In this document: positions 38,801 through 45,972 of the stretch, one piece after another | Position numbering within the stretch: the stretch's first letter is position 1 | Layout: the number at the start of each line of letters is the position of its first letter | Source of the DNA: Actinoplanes nipponensis | Lineage (GTDB): Bacteria; Actinomycetota; Actinomycetes; Mycobacteriales; Micromonosporaceae | Length of the DNA stretch: 64,000 bases | NCBI RefSeq assembly: GCF_016862275.1 | Contig: NZ_BOMQ01000086.1 | Location: forward strand, 22,091-86,090 | Direction: 5' to 3' | Position numbers and translations under genes: made by a program | Notes under the pieces: generated by a model | Told to the model about the DNA's origin: nothing | The model's input: the letters and a program-made list of their open reading frames with translations, nothing else | The model's database searches: none

Positions 38801-40214
38801 GGCACCCACCTCGGGTGCCCGTGGCGCCGCGCCCACGGCCGGCACCTACGGCCGCCCCGCCGACGGCAGCCCGTTCGCACCGCCCGTTCCCGATGGCGGC
38901 GCCTACGGCCGTCCGGCCGCCGCGGAGGGCACCTACGGGCGCCCCGCCGAGGCGCCGTTCGGCGCGCGGCCCTCGTCCGGCGCCTCCCCGTTCGGTGACG
39001 GTGGGGACGAGCGGCCCGATCCGTTCGCCGCTCGCCCGTCCTCGGGCGCCTTCGGGTCGCCGGAGCACGGCGGCCCCGCCCCGGAGGCCGACGACCGGCG
39101 GAGTCCGTTCGACGGCGGCGCTCCGGCCGGCGGCTTCGGCACCCCCGAGGCCGCACCCACGTCGGGCCCCTTCGGTGCCGCGCCCACGTCCGGTCCCATC
39201 GGCGCGGCGCCCACCTCGGGTCCGTTCGGGGCGGCGCCCACGTCCGGCCCGTTCGGCGCGGCCCCGACCTCCGGCGGGTTCGGCGCGGAGCCGGCCTCCG
39301 GTGGCGCGCCGACCGCACGGCCCTCCGGCCGGGCCACGGCGAGCGCGCGCGTCTCGCCGCCCGGCGGCCAGCCGTTCGCCCCGGGCTCCCCCGCGCCCGG
39401 CCAGTCGCCCGACCCGCGCACTCCCGATCCGCGCGAGGCGGCGGCCCAGTTCACCGAGTTCACCACGGACATCGCCGGCCGCGGCCGGCCCGGCCGGCCG
39501 GATCAGCCGGGCGCGGTGCCCGGCAATCCGGCCGCCCGGACGATGCCGCCGGACCAGTACAGCGAGAACACCACGGACGTGTCGGGCCGCGGTCAGGGTT
39601 CGGAGCAGCAGCCGTACGTGCCCGCGCCGGCGCTGCCCTCGATGCACGCCGCCCCGCCCCTGGAGAACGGCTTCCCGCCGGCGCAGCCGGACACCACCCA
39701 GCCGTTCGGTGAGCGGCCGCGGATGGGCGGGGTCTTCCCCGGTCCGGCCAGCCGGGCCACGGTCACGCCGCCCGGGCCCGAGCAGACGGCGTCCTGGCCG
39801 AGTCGTCCCGAGGCCGACGCCGACCAGAGCCGGTTCGACTCGTTCAAGCCGGACGCGCCGGAGGTCGTGCCGACCGAGGTGACCAAGCCGGAGGGTCAGC
39901 ACGTACGGATGCTGCCCGTCATCCTGGGCGTCGTCCTCGGTGCGGCCCTGATCGTGGGGCTCACGCTGGGCGTCACCTGGCTGATCGCGCGGGGTTCGCA
40001 CGACGGCGGCGGCGGTTTCTCGGTGAGCGCCGGGGACTGCGTCAAGCGCGACGGCACCAAGGCGGTCACCGCGAACTGTGGCGACGCCGGTTCCTTCGAG
40101 GTGACGGCGATCGTCGACACCAAGGAACAGTGCCCCGACCCGAACCAGCCGTACGTGGTCAACCCGACCGACAACGGCCGCAGCCAGGTGCTCTGCCTCA
40201 AGCCACGCGGCTGA
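35856..40214 (+). CDS. Giant low-complexity cytoplasmic region fused to one TM helix and an LppU/SCO3897-like outer domain
   Basis: 1452 aa, starting at ATG 35856 after GGAGGAGGCGCGT. Residues 1 to about 1345 are disordered, with distinct motif blocks: GYPPPGSSSAS repeats, a PGPASGPG block, GGLPTRGGSEG 11-mers, SGAFPAR repeats, two YAQRxPGASF motifs, YGRPA repeats, APTSGPFGA repeats, and two TEFTTDIAGRG/SENTTDVSGRG motifs. A TM helix (about 1350-1375) leads to a 75-residue outer domain with four Cys (DCVK, ANCG, EQCP, VLCL), resembling the LppU/SCO3897 family. Function is unknown; the tail could be a scaffold for cytoplasmic partners (inference). The C-terminus and start are reliable. Confidence 0.85.
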   Translation: MTSEGQHAGQQPGVTSGSGADQFGTDGFPPDAFPPDADGHRAADRPPSYPHAQESFPSAYAPPPHTTPNGGSPFVVPAVPPAGQTPVPPGPPAPGSPPAQGGYPPPGSPSAPGYPPPGSSSASAGYPPPGSSSASAGYPPPGAAQPGQQSPGFPPPGSPSASGGYPPPGAPQPGQQSPGFPPPGRPPAGYTPPGFPPPASPPGGQRAGASQPGSPQAGSEPAGSEPAGYPQSGSQQSMPQRSGSASGPGPASAPGPAFGPGAAFDPGAGPGPGPASGPGSAFGPGSASGPGPAFGPGAAQFSSPSAGSARVPEPGALPPRPPASGQADPGSFAAPESGWAPPQSAQPAASEDNPFARPAEPHPYRAGGDQLPQRSPGVAGGPLDGPVGDFNGFTPARQPAGPTPAAGPDMPHRAAGSPFDRPEPADGTPFGAPAGRPPLGTAPAAAERSPFAPAPREPLGGSPAAGAFGAARGDDDGHQQSGERPPGVSVFGDQRVRVPGATLTGLPDAPPAGPDSGAFPARGTADGGLPTRAGSEGGGLPTRGGSEGGGLPTRGGSEGGSLPTRAGSESGGIPTRGGGESAGFPTRGGSSNGSFPMRGAGARGGTSAVSGSPGNDAFPTRDQDGSGAFPARGDAFTSGNDAGSGAFPARNAFPSGDDAGSGAFPSRDAGNGARPASGGTGSGTFGDAGSSTFPARGEGAFSARNAADSGAFAPRGDTAADDFPARGGNPAGGAFSARDAAENDPPPARGGSFSPGGEAARNEVDSEGFPVGDRPDSNPFRDGSFRRDEAGGDLRGPGDPERGRPVPGQPDGLPARRGFGDRPDDGGAQPAPFARTEQPSDSYAQRIPGASFAAAGSPDAGRAEGGSGGYAQRVPGASFDAIGSPVVAEPRGAAVPQPRDPAERPESAAGERPAPAKGSARPVSASASVPVASRVTPPPDAEEVPPPPAASPQSRVYGRPAPADEPAPGSPYQDSDQPAGGAAPTSGARGAAPTAGTYGRPADGSPFAPPVPDGGAYGRPAAAEGTYGRPAEAPFGARPSSGASPFGDGGDERPDPFAARPSSGAFGSPEHGGPAPEADDRRSPFDGGAPAGGFGTPEAAPTSGPFGAAPTSGPIGAAPTSGPFGAAPTSGPFGAAPTSGGFGAEPASGGAPTARPSGRATASARVSPPGGQPFAPGSPAPGQSPDPRTPDPREAAAQFTEFTTDIAGRGRPGRPDQPGAVPGNPAARTMPPDQYSENTTDVSGRGQGSEQQPYVPAPALPSMHAAPPLENGFPPAQPDTTQPFGERPRMGGVFPGPASRATVTPPGPEQTASWPSRPEADADQSRFDSFKPDAPEVVPTEVTKPEGQHVRMLPVILGVVLGAALIVGLTLGVTWLIARGSHDGGGGFSVSAGDCVKRDGTKAVTANCGDAGSFEVTAIVDTKEQCPDPNQPYVVNPTDNGRSQVLCLKPRG
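37437..37601. repeat. 33-bp tandem repeats encoding GGLPTRGGSEG
   Basis: Five copies of a 33-base unit in the giant gene; the second and third are identical. A looser SGAFPAR repeat follows to about 38040. Confidence 0.85.
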
Positions 40215-40227
40215 CCTGTGACGTGCG

Positions 40228-40268
40228 CGAAGCGCGGGCACCCCGGACCAAGGGTGACCCGCGCTTCG
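40228..40268 (+). terminator. Hairpin terminator after the LppU-like gene
   Basis: 11-bp stem CGAAGCGCGGG/CCCGCGCTTCG with a 19-nt loop that itself contains CACCC/GGGTG pairing, 14 bases past the stop and just before the next gene. Confidence 0.7.
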
Positions 40269-40282
40269 GGCACGATGGGCCC

Positions 40283-42067
40283 ATGACCGCGCGCGTACGC
40301 GCCCCGGAGCTGCGGGGCCGAGGCTGGCTGAACACCGGTGGCCGTCCGCTGACCCTGGCCGACCTGCGGGGCAAGGTCGTGATCCTCGACTTCTGGACCT
40401 TCTGCTGCATCAACTGTCTGCACGTCCTGGACGAGTTGCGGCCGCTGGAGGAGAAGTACGGCGACACCCTCGTGATCATCGGCGTCCACTCGCCGAAGTT
40501 CGAGCACGAGCGCGACCCGGCCGCCCTCGCCGCGGCGGTCGAGCGCTACGGCGTGCATCACCCTGTGCTGGACGACGCCGACATGCGGATGTGGCAGCAG
40601 TACGCGGCCAAGGCCTGGCCCACCCTCTCGGTGCTCGACCCCGAGGGCTACGTCGTCGCCTCGATGGCCGGCGAGGGCCACGCCGAGGGCCTGACCCGCC
40701 TGGTCGACGAGCTGATCGCCACCCACGAGGCCAAGGGCACGTTGCACCGCGGCACCGGCCCGTACGTGCCGCCGGCCGCCCCGGACACCCTGCTGCGGTT
40801 CCCCGGCAAGGCCATCGAGCTGCCGAACGGCAACCTGCTCGTCTCCGACTCGGCCCGGCACTCGCTGGTGGAGCTGACCGCCGACGGCGAGTCGCTGGTG
40901 CGCCGGTTCGGCACGGGTGAGCGCGGCCCCGCGGACGGCCCGGCGGAGCTGGCGAGCTTCTCCGAGCCGCAGGGCCTCTGCCTGCTCCCGGCCGGCACCG
41001 CCGACTACGACGTGGTGGTGGCCGACACGGTCAACCATCTGCTGCGCGGGCTGCGGCTGGACACCGGCGAGGTGAGCACCCTGGCCGGCACCGGGCGGCC
41101 GTGGCGGTCCGCCGCCGACGACGGTGTGGCGCTGTCCTCGCCGTGGGACGTGGCCTGGTTCGAGGGCCGGGTGATCGTCGCGATGGCCGGCATCCACCAG
41201 CTCTGGTGGTTCGACCCGGCGACCGGCGACTCGGGCGTGTACGCGGGCACCACCGTCGAGTCCCTGCGGGACGGCAAGCTGCCCGACGTGTGGATGGCGC
41301 AGCCCTCGGGGTTGTCGGCCGCCGGCGACCGGCTGTGGATCGCGGACAGCGAGACCTCCGCGCTGCGCTGGGTCGAGGCCGGTGAGCTGCACACCGCCGT
41401 CGGCCAGGGCCTGTTCGACTTCGGTCACGTGGACGGCCCGGCGGCTGAGGCGCTGTTGCAGCATCCGCTGGGGGTCTGTGCGCTGCCGGACGGCTCGGTG
41501 CTGATCGCCGACACCTACAACGGCGCGGTACGCCGCTACGACCCGGACGCCGGCACGGTGTCCACGGTGGATTCGGGGCTGGCCGAGCCCAGCGACGTCG
41601 TGCTGACCCGTGGCGGCGCGGTGCTCGTGGTCGAGTCGGGCGCGCACCGCCTGGTCCGGCTGGCGCCGGGCGCGGTCCGTACGGTCGAAGGCGAGCGGCG
41701 CCGCACGGAGCGGCCGCCGTCGTCGCTGGCGCCGGGCGAGGTCACGTTGGACGTGGTCTTCACCCCGGCGCCCGGCCAGAAGCTGGACACGTCGTTCGGC
41801 CCGTCGACCCGCCTGGTGGTGTCGGCCTCGCCGCCGGAGCTGCTGCTGGCGGGCGAGGGCACGTCCACCGAGCTGTCCCGCCGGCTGGTGCTGAACCCGG
41901 CCGTCGCCCGGGGCATCCTGCAGGTGGTGGCCCAGGCGGCGACCTGTGACGCGGAGGTGGAGCACGCCGCGTGCCACCTGACCCGCCAGGACTGGGGTGT
42001 CCCGGTGCTGGTCGAGCCGGGGGCGCCGAGCCGGCTGCCGTTGATCCTTCGCGGCCTCGACGCCTGA
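40283..42067 (+). CDS. NHL-repeat-containing thioredoxin-fold protein
   Basis: 594 aa. Residues 1 to about 150 are a TlpA/AhpC-like thioredoxin domain (LADLRGKVVILDFWTFCCINCLHVLDEL; CxxC at 42-45; IGVHSPKFEHERD; WPTLSVLDPEG). Residues 160 to about 490 form an NHL beta-propeller (repeats such as NGNLLVSDSARHSLVEL, DVVVADTVNHLLRGL, DRLWIADSETSALRW, GSVLIADTYNGAVRRYD). A final beta domain follows. This thioredoxin-NHL architecture is widespread in actinomycetes and bilaterians (NHLRC2); the bacterial role is unknown, possibly redox quality control. There is no signal peptide, so it is cytoplasmic. ATG 40283 lacks a clear ribosome-binding site. Confidence 0.92.
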   Translation: MTARVRAPELRGRGWLNTGGRPLTLADLRGKVVILDFWTFCCINCLHVLDELRPLEEKYGDTLVIIGVHSPKFEHERDPAALAAAVERYGVHHPVLDDADMRMWQQYAAKAWPTLSVLDPEGYVVASMAGEGHAEGLTRLVDELIATHEAKGTLHRGTGPYVPPAAPDTLLRFPGKAIELPNGNLLVSDSARHSLVELTADGESLVRRFGTGERGPADGPAELASFSEPQGLCLLPAGTADYDVVVADTVNHLLRGLRLDTGEVSTLAGTGRPWRSAADDGVALSSPWDVAWFEGRVIVAMAGIHQLWWFDPATGDSGVYAGTTVESLRDGKLPDVWMAQPSGLSAAGDRLWIADSETSALRWVEAGELHTAVGQGLFDFGHVDGPAAEALLQHPLGVCALPDGSVLIADTYNGAVRRYDPDAGTVSTVDSGLAEPSDVVLTRGGAVLVVESGAHRLVRLAPGAVRTVEGERRRTERPPSSLAPGEVTLDVVFTPAPGQKLDTSFGPSTRLVVSASPPELLLAGEGTSTELSRRLVLNPAVARGILQVVAQAATCDAEVEHAACHLTRQDWGVPVLVEPGAPSRLPLILRGLDA

Positions 42068-42082
42068 GGTGAGCCGCTTCAC

Positions 42083-42097
42083 TACCCGCCAGTAACC
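42083..42097 (+). promoter_or_regulatory. Candidate regulator site upstream of hemolysin III gene
   Basis: TACCCGCCAGTAACC, 23-37 bases ahead of the GTG, matches 14 of 15 bases of a site upstream of the acyl-CoA dehydrogenase gene (47861-47875). Shared operator of one regulator, or a coincidence of promoter sequence; inference. Confidence 0.4.
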
Positions 42098-42119
42098 TAC
42101 GGTGCCGTAACCTGGAGCC

Positions 42120-42797
42120 GTGACGACCGACGCCCCGTTCCAGATGAAGCCTGCCGACCTCGGCAAGCCGCGTTTGCGCGGCCGGCTGCACCAGTACGCG
42201 TTCTACGTCGCCCTGGTCTGCGGCGCCGTCCTGTGCTCGATCGCCGCCACCCGCCCGGGCCTCTCGCCCCTGGTCAGCACCCTGATCTACAGCATCACCG
42301 TGCTCGGCCTGTTCGGCATCAGCGCGCTCTACCACCGGCGCGTCTGGGGCGAGCGGGGCTACCAGGTCATGCGGCGCCTGGACCATTCCATGATCTTCAT
42401 CTTCATCGCCGGCACCTACACGCCGTTCTGCGTCCTGCTGCTGCCGCGGGAGAAGGCGACGCTGATGCTGAGCCTGATCTGGATCGGCGCGCTGGGCGGG
42501 GTGGCCCTCAAGAGCATCTGGCCGCACCTGCCGCGCTGGGTCGGCGCGCCGCTCTATCTGGCCCTGGGTTGGGGCGCGGTCGCGATCCTGCCGGACATCC
42601 TGCGCAACGGCGGCGTGGCCTGCCTGGTGCTGCTGGCCGCCGGGGGACTGATCTACAGCGTGGGCGCCGTCTTCTACGCCATGCGCCGGCCGAACCCGTG
42701 GCCCACGGTCTTCGGCCACCACGAGTTCTTCCACGCCTGCACCCTGGTCGCCGCGCTCTGCCACCACATCGCGATCTATTTCGCGCTCTACGCTTAG
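42120..42797 (+). CDS. trhA: Hemolysin III (TrhA/PAQR) family membrane protein
   Basis: 225-aa, seven-TM protein of the hemolysin III/PAQR family, which includes adiponectin receptors and bacterial TrhA, involved in membrane-energetic or lipid homeostasis. The signatures are visible: the N-terminal RLHQYAFYVAL, SALYHRR (about 69-75), RRLDHSMIFIFIAGTYTPF (about 85-103) and the late zinc-site HHEFFHACTLVAALCHHIAIY (about 199-219). It starts at GTG 42120, 52 bases after the thioredoxin-NHL gene. No evidence of true haemolytic activity is implied. Confidence 0.94.
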   Translation: MTTDAPFQMKPADLGKPRLRGRLHQYAFYVALVCGAVLCSIAATRPGLSPLVSTLIYSITVLGLFGISALYHRRVWGERGYQVMRRLDHSMIFIFIAGTYTPFCVLLLPREKATLMLSLIWIGALGGVALKSIWPHLPRWVGAPLYLALGWGAVAILPDILRNGGVACLVLLAAGGLIYSVGAVFYAMRRPNPWPTVFGHHEFFHACTLVAALCHHIAIYFALYA

Positions 42798-42802
42798 CGG
42801 CC

Positions 42803-43621
42803 ATGGAGTTCGACGTCGAGCCGGGCGACGGCCGCATCCTGCACGCGTACGACACGGGCGGGGACGGCACGCCGGTCTTCTGGTTCCACGGCACGCCGAA
42901 CCTCGGTGCGCCGCCGGTGCCGCTGATGCGCGACGGGGTCCGCTGGCTGTCGTACGACCGGCCCGGCTACGGCGGCTCGACCCCGCGCCCGGACCGGGAC
43001 ATCGCGTCGGCCGCCGCCGACGTCGCGGCCGTGGCGGACGAGCTCGGCCTGGACAGCTTCGCCGCCATGAGCCACTCCGGTGGCGGCCCGCACGCCCTGG
43101 CCTGCGCCGCGCTGCTGCCCGGCCGGGTCACCGCGGTGGCCGTCCTCGCCGGCCTGGCCCCGTACGGCGCCGACGGCCTGGACTGGTTCGCCGGGATGGC
43201 GCCCTCCGGTGTCGCCTCCCTGCGCGCGGCCACCCGGGGGCGCGCCGCCAAGGAACGTCACGAGGCCACGGTCACCGACGCCGAGCCCGGCTTCACCGCC
43301 CGCGACGAGGCGATGTTCGGCGGCGAGTGGTCGTGGCTCCTCGACGTGGTGCGTCCGGCCCTGGCCGCCGGCCCGGCCGCGCTGATCGACGACGATCTGG
43401 CCTACGTGGCGCCGTGGGGCTTCGATCCGGCCGCGGTGGCCGCGCCGCTGCTGGTCGTGCACGGCGGCGCCGATCTGATGGTGCCCGCGGCGCACGGCGC
43501 CTGGCTGGCCGGGCACTGCCCCACCGCCGAGCTGTGGCTGCGTCCCGAGGACGGCCACATCTCGATCCTGACGTCCGCGGCGGCGGCGCTGGACTGGGTG
43601 ACTCAGCCCCGAGCGTCGTAG
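42803..43621 (+). CDS. Alpha/beta-hydrolase fold protein
   Basis: 272-aa alpha/beta hydrolase. The oxyanion segment FWFHGTPNLG (about 31-40), YDRPGYGGSTPRP, the nucleophile elbow MSHSGGGPHALA (Ser at the SHSGG turn, about 95), a cap helix region, VVHGGADLMVPAAHG supplying the acid, and the terminal EDGHIS supplying His are all present, so a full triad is expected. The substrate is unknown. It starts 5 bases after the hemolysin III stop and is likely co-transcribed. Its last 19 bases overlap the end of the convergent hxlR-type gene. Confidence 0.92.
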   Translation: MEFDVEPGDGRILHAYDTGGDGTPVFWFHGTPNLGAPPVPLMRDGVRWLSYDRPGYGGSTPRPDRDIASAAADVAAVADELGLDSFAAMSHSGGGPHALACAALLPGRVTAVAVLAGLAPYGADGLDWFAGMAPSGVASLRAATRGRAAKERHEATVTDAEPGFTARDEAMFGGEWSWLLDVVRPALAAGPAALIDDDLAYVAPWGFDPAAVAAPLLVVHGGADLMVPAAHGAWLAGHCPTAELWLRPEDGHISILTSAAAALDWVTQPRAS

Positions 43622-43995
43622 GCGCTGCGCGCCTCGACCACGTCCGCGATGTGCTTCTCGGCCCACTGCTGCAGGGCGCCGACGAGGCCCAGCAGGCTGC
43701 GCCCGAGGGACGTCAGGGCGTAGTCGACCCGGGGCGGGACGACCGGGTAGACCGTCCGGGTGACCAGGCCGTCGCGTTCGAGGGCGCGCAGCGTCTGGGT
43801 CAGCATCTTGGGGCTGATGCCGGGGATGCGGTGGGCCAGCTCGGTGTAGCGCAGCGGCCCGTCGGCCAGCAGGGCCACGATGAGCACGCTCCAGGTGTCC
43901 CCGATGCGGTCGAGCAGCTGCCGGCTCGGGCAGTCCTTGGCGTACACGGTCGCTTCCACCAGCACACTATCCCTCAGGTGAGTACTGCACTTCAA
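43603..43995 (-). CDS. HxlR-family winged-helix transcriptional regulator
   Basis: 130 aa as given from ATG 43995; GTG 43965 or 43959 would give about 118-120 aa, nearer the family norm. HxlR hallmarks: a lone N-terminal Cys (KDCPSRQLLDRIGDTWSVLIV), the helix-turn-helix with PLRYTELAHRIPGISPKMLTQTLRALERDGLVTRTVYP, and the wing VDYALTSLGRSLL. Family members such as YodB and QorR sense quinones, diamide or aldehydes through that Cys. The divergent neighbour is a QorB-like NAD(P)H oxidoreductase, so this regulator probably represses it until an electrophile is met. Confidence 0.9.
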   Translation of the reverse strand: MKCSTHLRDSVLVEATVYAKDCPSRQLLDRIGDTWSVLIVALLADGPLRYTELAHRIPGISPKMLTQTLRALERDGLVTRTVYPVVPPRVDYALTSLGRSLLGLVGALQQWAEKHIADVVEARSAYDARG

Positions 43996-44091
43996 GGTGC
44001 TCTCTATCTCGTGGGAAGTAACCCTTCACCTGCACAGTTGTGCCGGGGGACGGTCGACCGGCCGTCGCGCACGCACGTTTGAGGAGTTCGC

Positions 44092-44937
44092 ATGACCATC
44101 GTCGTCACCGGCGCCACCGGGCACTTGGGCCGCATCGCCGTCGAGTCGCTGCTCGCGCGGGGCGTGCCCGCCGCCGAGATCATCGCGGTCGGCCGCAGCG
44201 TCGAGAAGATCCAGGACCTGGCCGAGCGCGGCGTGTCGGTCCGCTACGCCTCGTACGACGAGCCCGAGTCGCTGCGCAAGGCGTTCGCCGGCGCCGACCG
44301 GGTGCTGCTCGTCTCGGCCAGTGAGCCCGGCAAGCGCGTACCGCAGCACCAGAACGTGATCGACGCGGCCAAGGACGCCGGGGTCGGCCGGATCGTCTAC
44401 ACCAGCGCGCCGCACGCCGACACCTCCGGCATGATCCTGGCCACCGAGCACCTGGCCACCGAGCAGGCGCTGGCCGCCTCCGGCCTCCCGTACGTGGTGC
44501 TGCGCAACGGCTGGTACCTGGAGAACTACGACCTGCGGGGCGCCTTGGAGCACGGCCTGGTGGGCGCGGCCGGCGACGGGAAGATCAGCATCGCGACCCG
44601 CGCGGACCTGGCCGAGGCGGCGGCCGCGGCGGTCGTCGCGGACGACCTCGACAAGCAGGTGTACGAGCTGGGCGGCGAGGGCGTCACCCTGGCCGAACTG
44701 GCCGCCGAGGTCTCCCGGCAGTCCGGCCGCGAGGTGACCTACACCGACCTGTCACCCGAGAAGTACACCGAGTTCCTGGTGGGCGTCGGCGTGCCCGAGG
44801 GCTTCGCCGCGATCCTGGCCGACTCCGACCACCGCGCCGCCTCCGGTGCGCTCTACACCGGCACCGAGGACCTGGCGGGACTGCTGGGCCGTCCCGCCAC
44901 CCCGCTGGCCGACGCGGTCCGCGCCCGGCTGGCCTGA
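44092..44937 (+). CDS. NAD(P)H-binding quinone reductase-like protein (QorB/NmrA type)
   Basis: 281-aa atypical short-chain dehydrogenase of the NmrA/QorB (YtfG) group. Rossmann motif VTGATGHLGRIAVESLL (about 5-21), AVGRSVEKI, YASYDEPESLRKAFAGADRVLLVS (about 53-76) and VLRNGWYLENY (about 142-152) are typical of NAD(P)H:quinone reductases. The substrate is unproven. GAGGAGTTCGC precedes ATG 44092. It is divergent from the HxlR-type regulator (96-base gap), a common pairing for electrophile/quinone stress. A clear hairpin terminator follows. Confidence 0.92.
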   Translation: MTIVVTGATGHLGRIAVESLLARGVPAAEIIAVGRSVEKIQDLAERGVSVRYASYDEPESLRKAFAGADRVLLVSASEPGKRVPQHQNVIDAAKDAGVGRIVYTSAPHADTSGMILATEHLATEQALAASGLPYVVLRNGWYLENYDLRGALEHGLVGAAGDGKISIATRADLAEAAAAAVVADDLDKQVYELGGEGVTLAELAAEVSRQSGREVTYTDLSPEKYTEFLVGVGVPEGFAAILADSDHRAASGALYTGTEDLAGLLGRPATPLADAVRARLA

Positions 44938-44957
44938 CGACGCCCGGGCACGTCGAA

Positions 44958-44985
44958 GGGAGTGCCACTGCTCGGTGGCACTCCC
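44958..44985 (+). terminator. Hairpin terminator between convergent genes
   Basis: Perfect 11-bp stem GGGAGTGCCAC/GTGGCACTCCC, 6-nt loop, between the QorB-like gene (ends 44937) and the DUF6458 gene (ends 44998). Confidence 0.88.
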
Positions 44986-44997
44986 TCGCGCTTGCGG

Positions 44998-45297
44998 TCA
45001 GGCGCCGTACGGCGGCGGGGGCGGGGGCTGGCGCCGGGTGGTCTCGCGGTACTCCTGCACGACCTCACCGTCGCGGTGGTACGCCGGGTCGTCGGTCACG
45101 ACCGGCTGCTGCCGCTGCACGACCGCGGGACGGCGCCGGCTGTTCCAGTACCAGAGGGTGATGACGAGGCCGATGAGGCCCGCCAGCATCAGTACGTAGC
45201 CGACGACGTTGATGTCCAGTCCGCTGATGTCCGCGTTGACGGCGAACGCCAGGATCGCTCCCAGCGCGAGTAGGAAAATACTTCCGCCGATGCCCAT
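44998..45297 (-). CDS. DUF6458 family small membrane protein
   Basis: 99 aa with two TM helices (GIGGSIFLLALGAILAFAV at 2-20 and INVVGYVLMLAGLIGLVITLWYW at 29-51) joined by a short NADISGLD turn, then a cytoplasmic tail with RRQPPPPPPYGA. This is the actinobacterial DUF6458 pattern; no function is known. ATG 45297 is preceded by GGGAGG. It is divergent from sixA. Confidence 0.88.
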   Translation of the reverse strand: MGIGGSIFLLALGAILAFAVNADISGLDINVVGYVLMLAGLIGLVITLWYWNSRRRPAVVQRQQPVVTDDPAYHRDGEVVQEYRETTRRQPPPPPPYGA

Positions 45298-45398
45298 AAG
45301 TGGCCTCCCTGGCTCGTGGCTGCCGCACCGAGCCGCGGCAATACGTCGTGAGGGTGTCTACCCCGGCGGCGGATTCCTCAATCAGGCAAGCTGGACGC

Positions 45399-45914
45399 AT
45401 GACTGTGCGGACTCTTGTCCTGCTCCGGCACGCCAAGGCCGAGACCCCCGGTGAGCTGCCCGATTTCGAGCGCCGGCTGACCGCCCGGGGCGACGCGGAC
45501 GCGGACGCGGCGGGCTCCTGGCTGGCCGACGAGCGGCTGCGGCCGGGCCTGGTGCTCTGCTCACCGGCACGGCGGACCCGGCAGACCTGGCAGGGCGTCT
45601 CGGTGGCTCTCGCCCAGGCCGACCCGGAGGCGCCGGCTCCCGAGGTGCACTACGAGCAGCGTCTCTACGACGGCGGGCGCACCGAGGTCATCGACCTGCT
45701 CCGGGCCGTGCCGGAAGCCGTGCACACGGTGCTGGTCATCGGGCACAACCCCACGATGTCCGATGTGTCCATCCTGCTGCGCCCGTACGACAGCGCGGGT
45801 GAACTCACCGCGCTGCGCACCGCCGGGCTCGCCGTGCACCGGGCCGAGGGCTCCTGGTCGCACTCCGAGCCGTTCTCGATGCCCCTCGTCACCGTGCACA
45901 CGGCCCGCGGATAG
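45399..45914 (+). CDS. Phosphohistidine phosphatase SixA-type (histidine phosphatase superfamily)
   Basis: 171 aa starting at ATG 45399 (MTVRTLVLLRHAKAET), where the catalytic RHA/RHG motif is at 10-12. The second catalytic His is in VLVIGHNPTMSD, and CSPARRTRQTW carries the phosphate-binding Arg. SixA removes phosphate from His in phosphorelay or PTS-Ntr proteins in E. coli; in actinomycetes the target is unknown. An upstream in-frame extension lacks family similarity. A 16-bp hairpin terminator follows immediately. Confidence 0.92.
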   Translation: MTVRTLVLLRHAKAETPGELPDFERRLTARGDADADAAGSWLADERLRPGLVLCSPARRTRQTWQGVSVALAQADPEAPAPEVHYEQRLYDGGRTEVIDLLRAVPEAVHTVLVIGHNPTMSDVSILLRPYDSAGELTALRTAGLAVHRAEGSWSHSEPFSMPLVTVHTARG

Positions 45915-45952
45915 GCGGAAGCCGGCGGACGTCATTGTCCGCCGGCTTCCGC
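45915..45952. terminator. Very strong bidirectional hairpin terminator
   Basis: Perfect 16-bp stem GCGGAAGCCGGCGGAC/GTCCGCCGGCTTCCGC with a 6-nt loop, directly between the sixA stop and the acyl-CoA dehydrogenase stop. Confidence 0.93.
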
Positions 45953-45972
45953 TCATCCGTGGTGCGCGAGGA

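Noticed and set aside
36777..40241. Minus-strand open frame of over 1100 codons opposite the LppU-like gene
   Set aside because: Arg/Gly/Ala-skewed composition, no ribosome-binding site or domains, while the plus strand has a good start, TM helix and conserved C-terminal domain.
42120..42797. Virulence haemolysin
   Set aside because: The hemolysin III name is historical; the sequence is a PAQR/TrhA membrane protein and gives no support for a toxin role.
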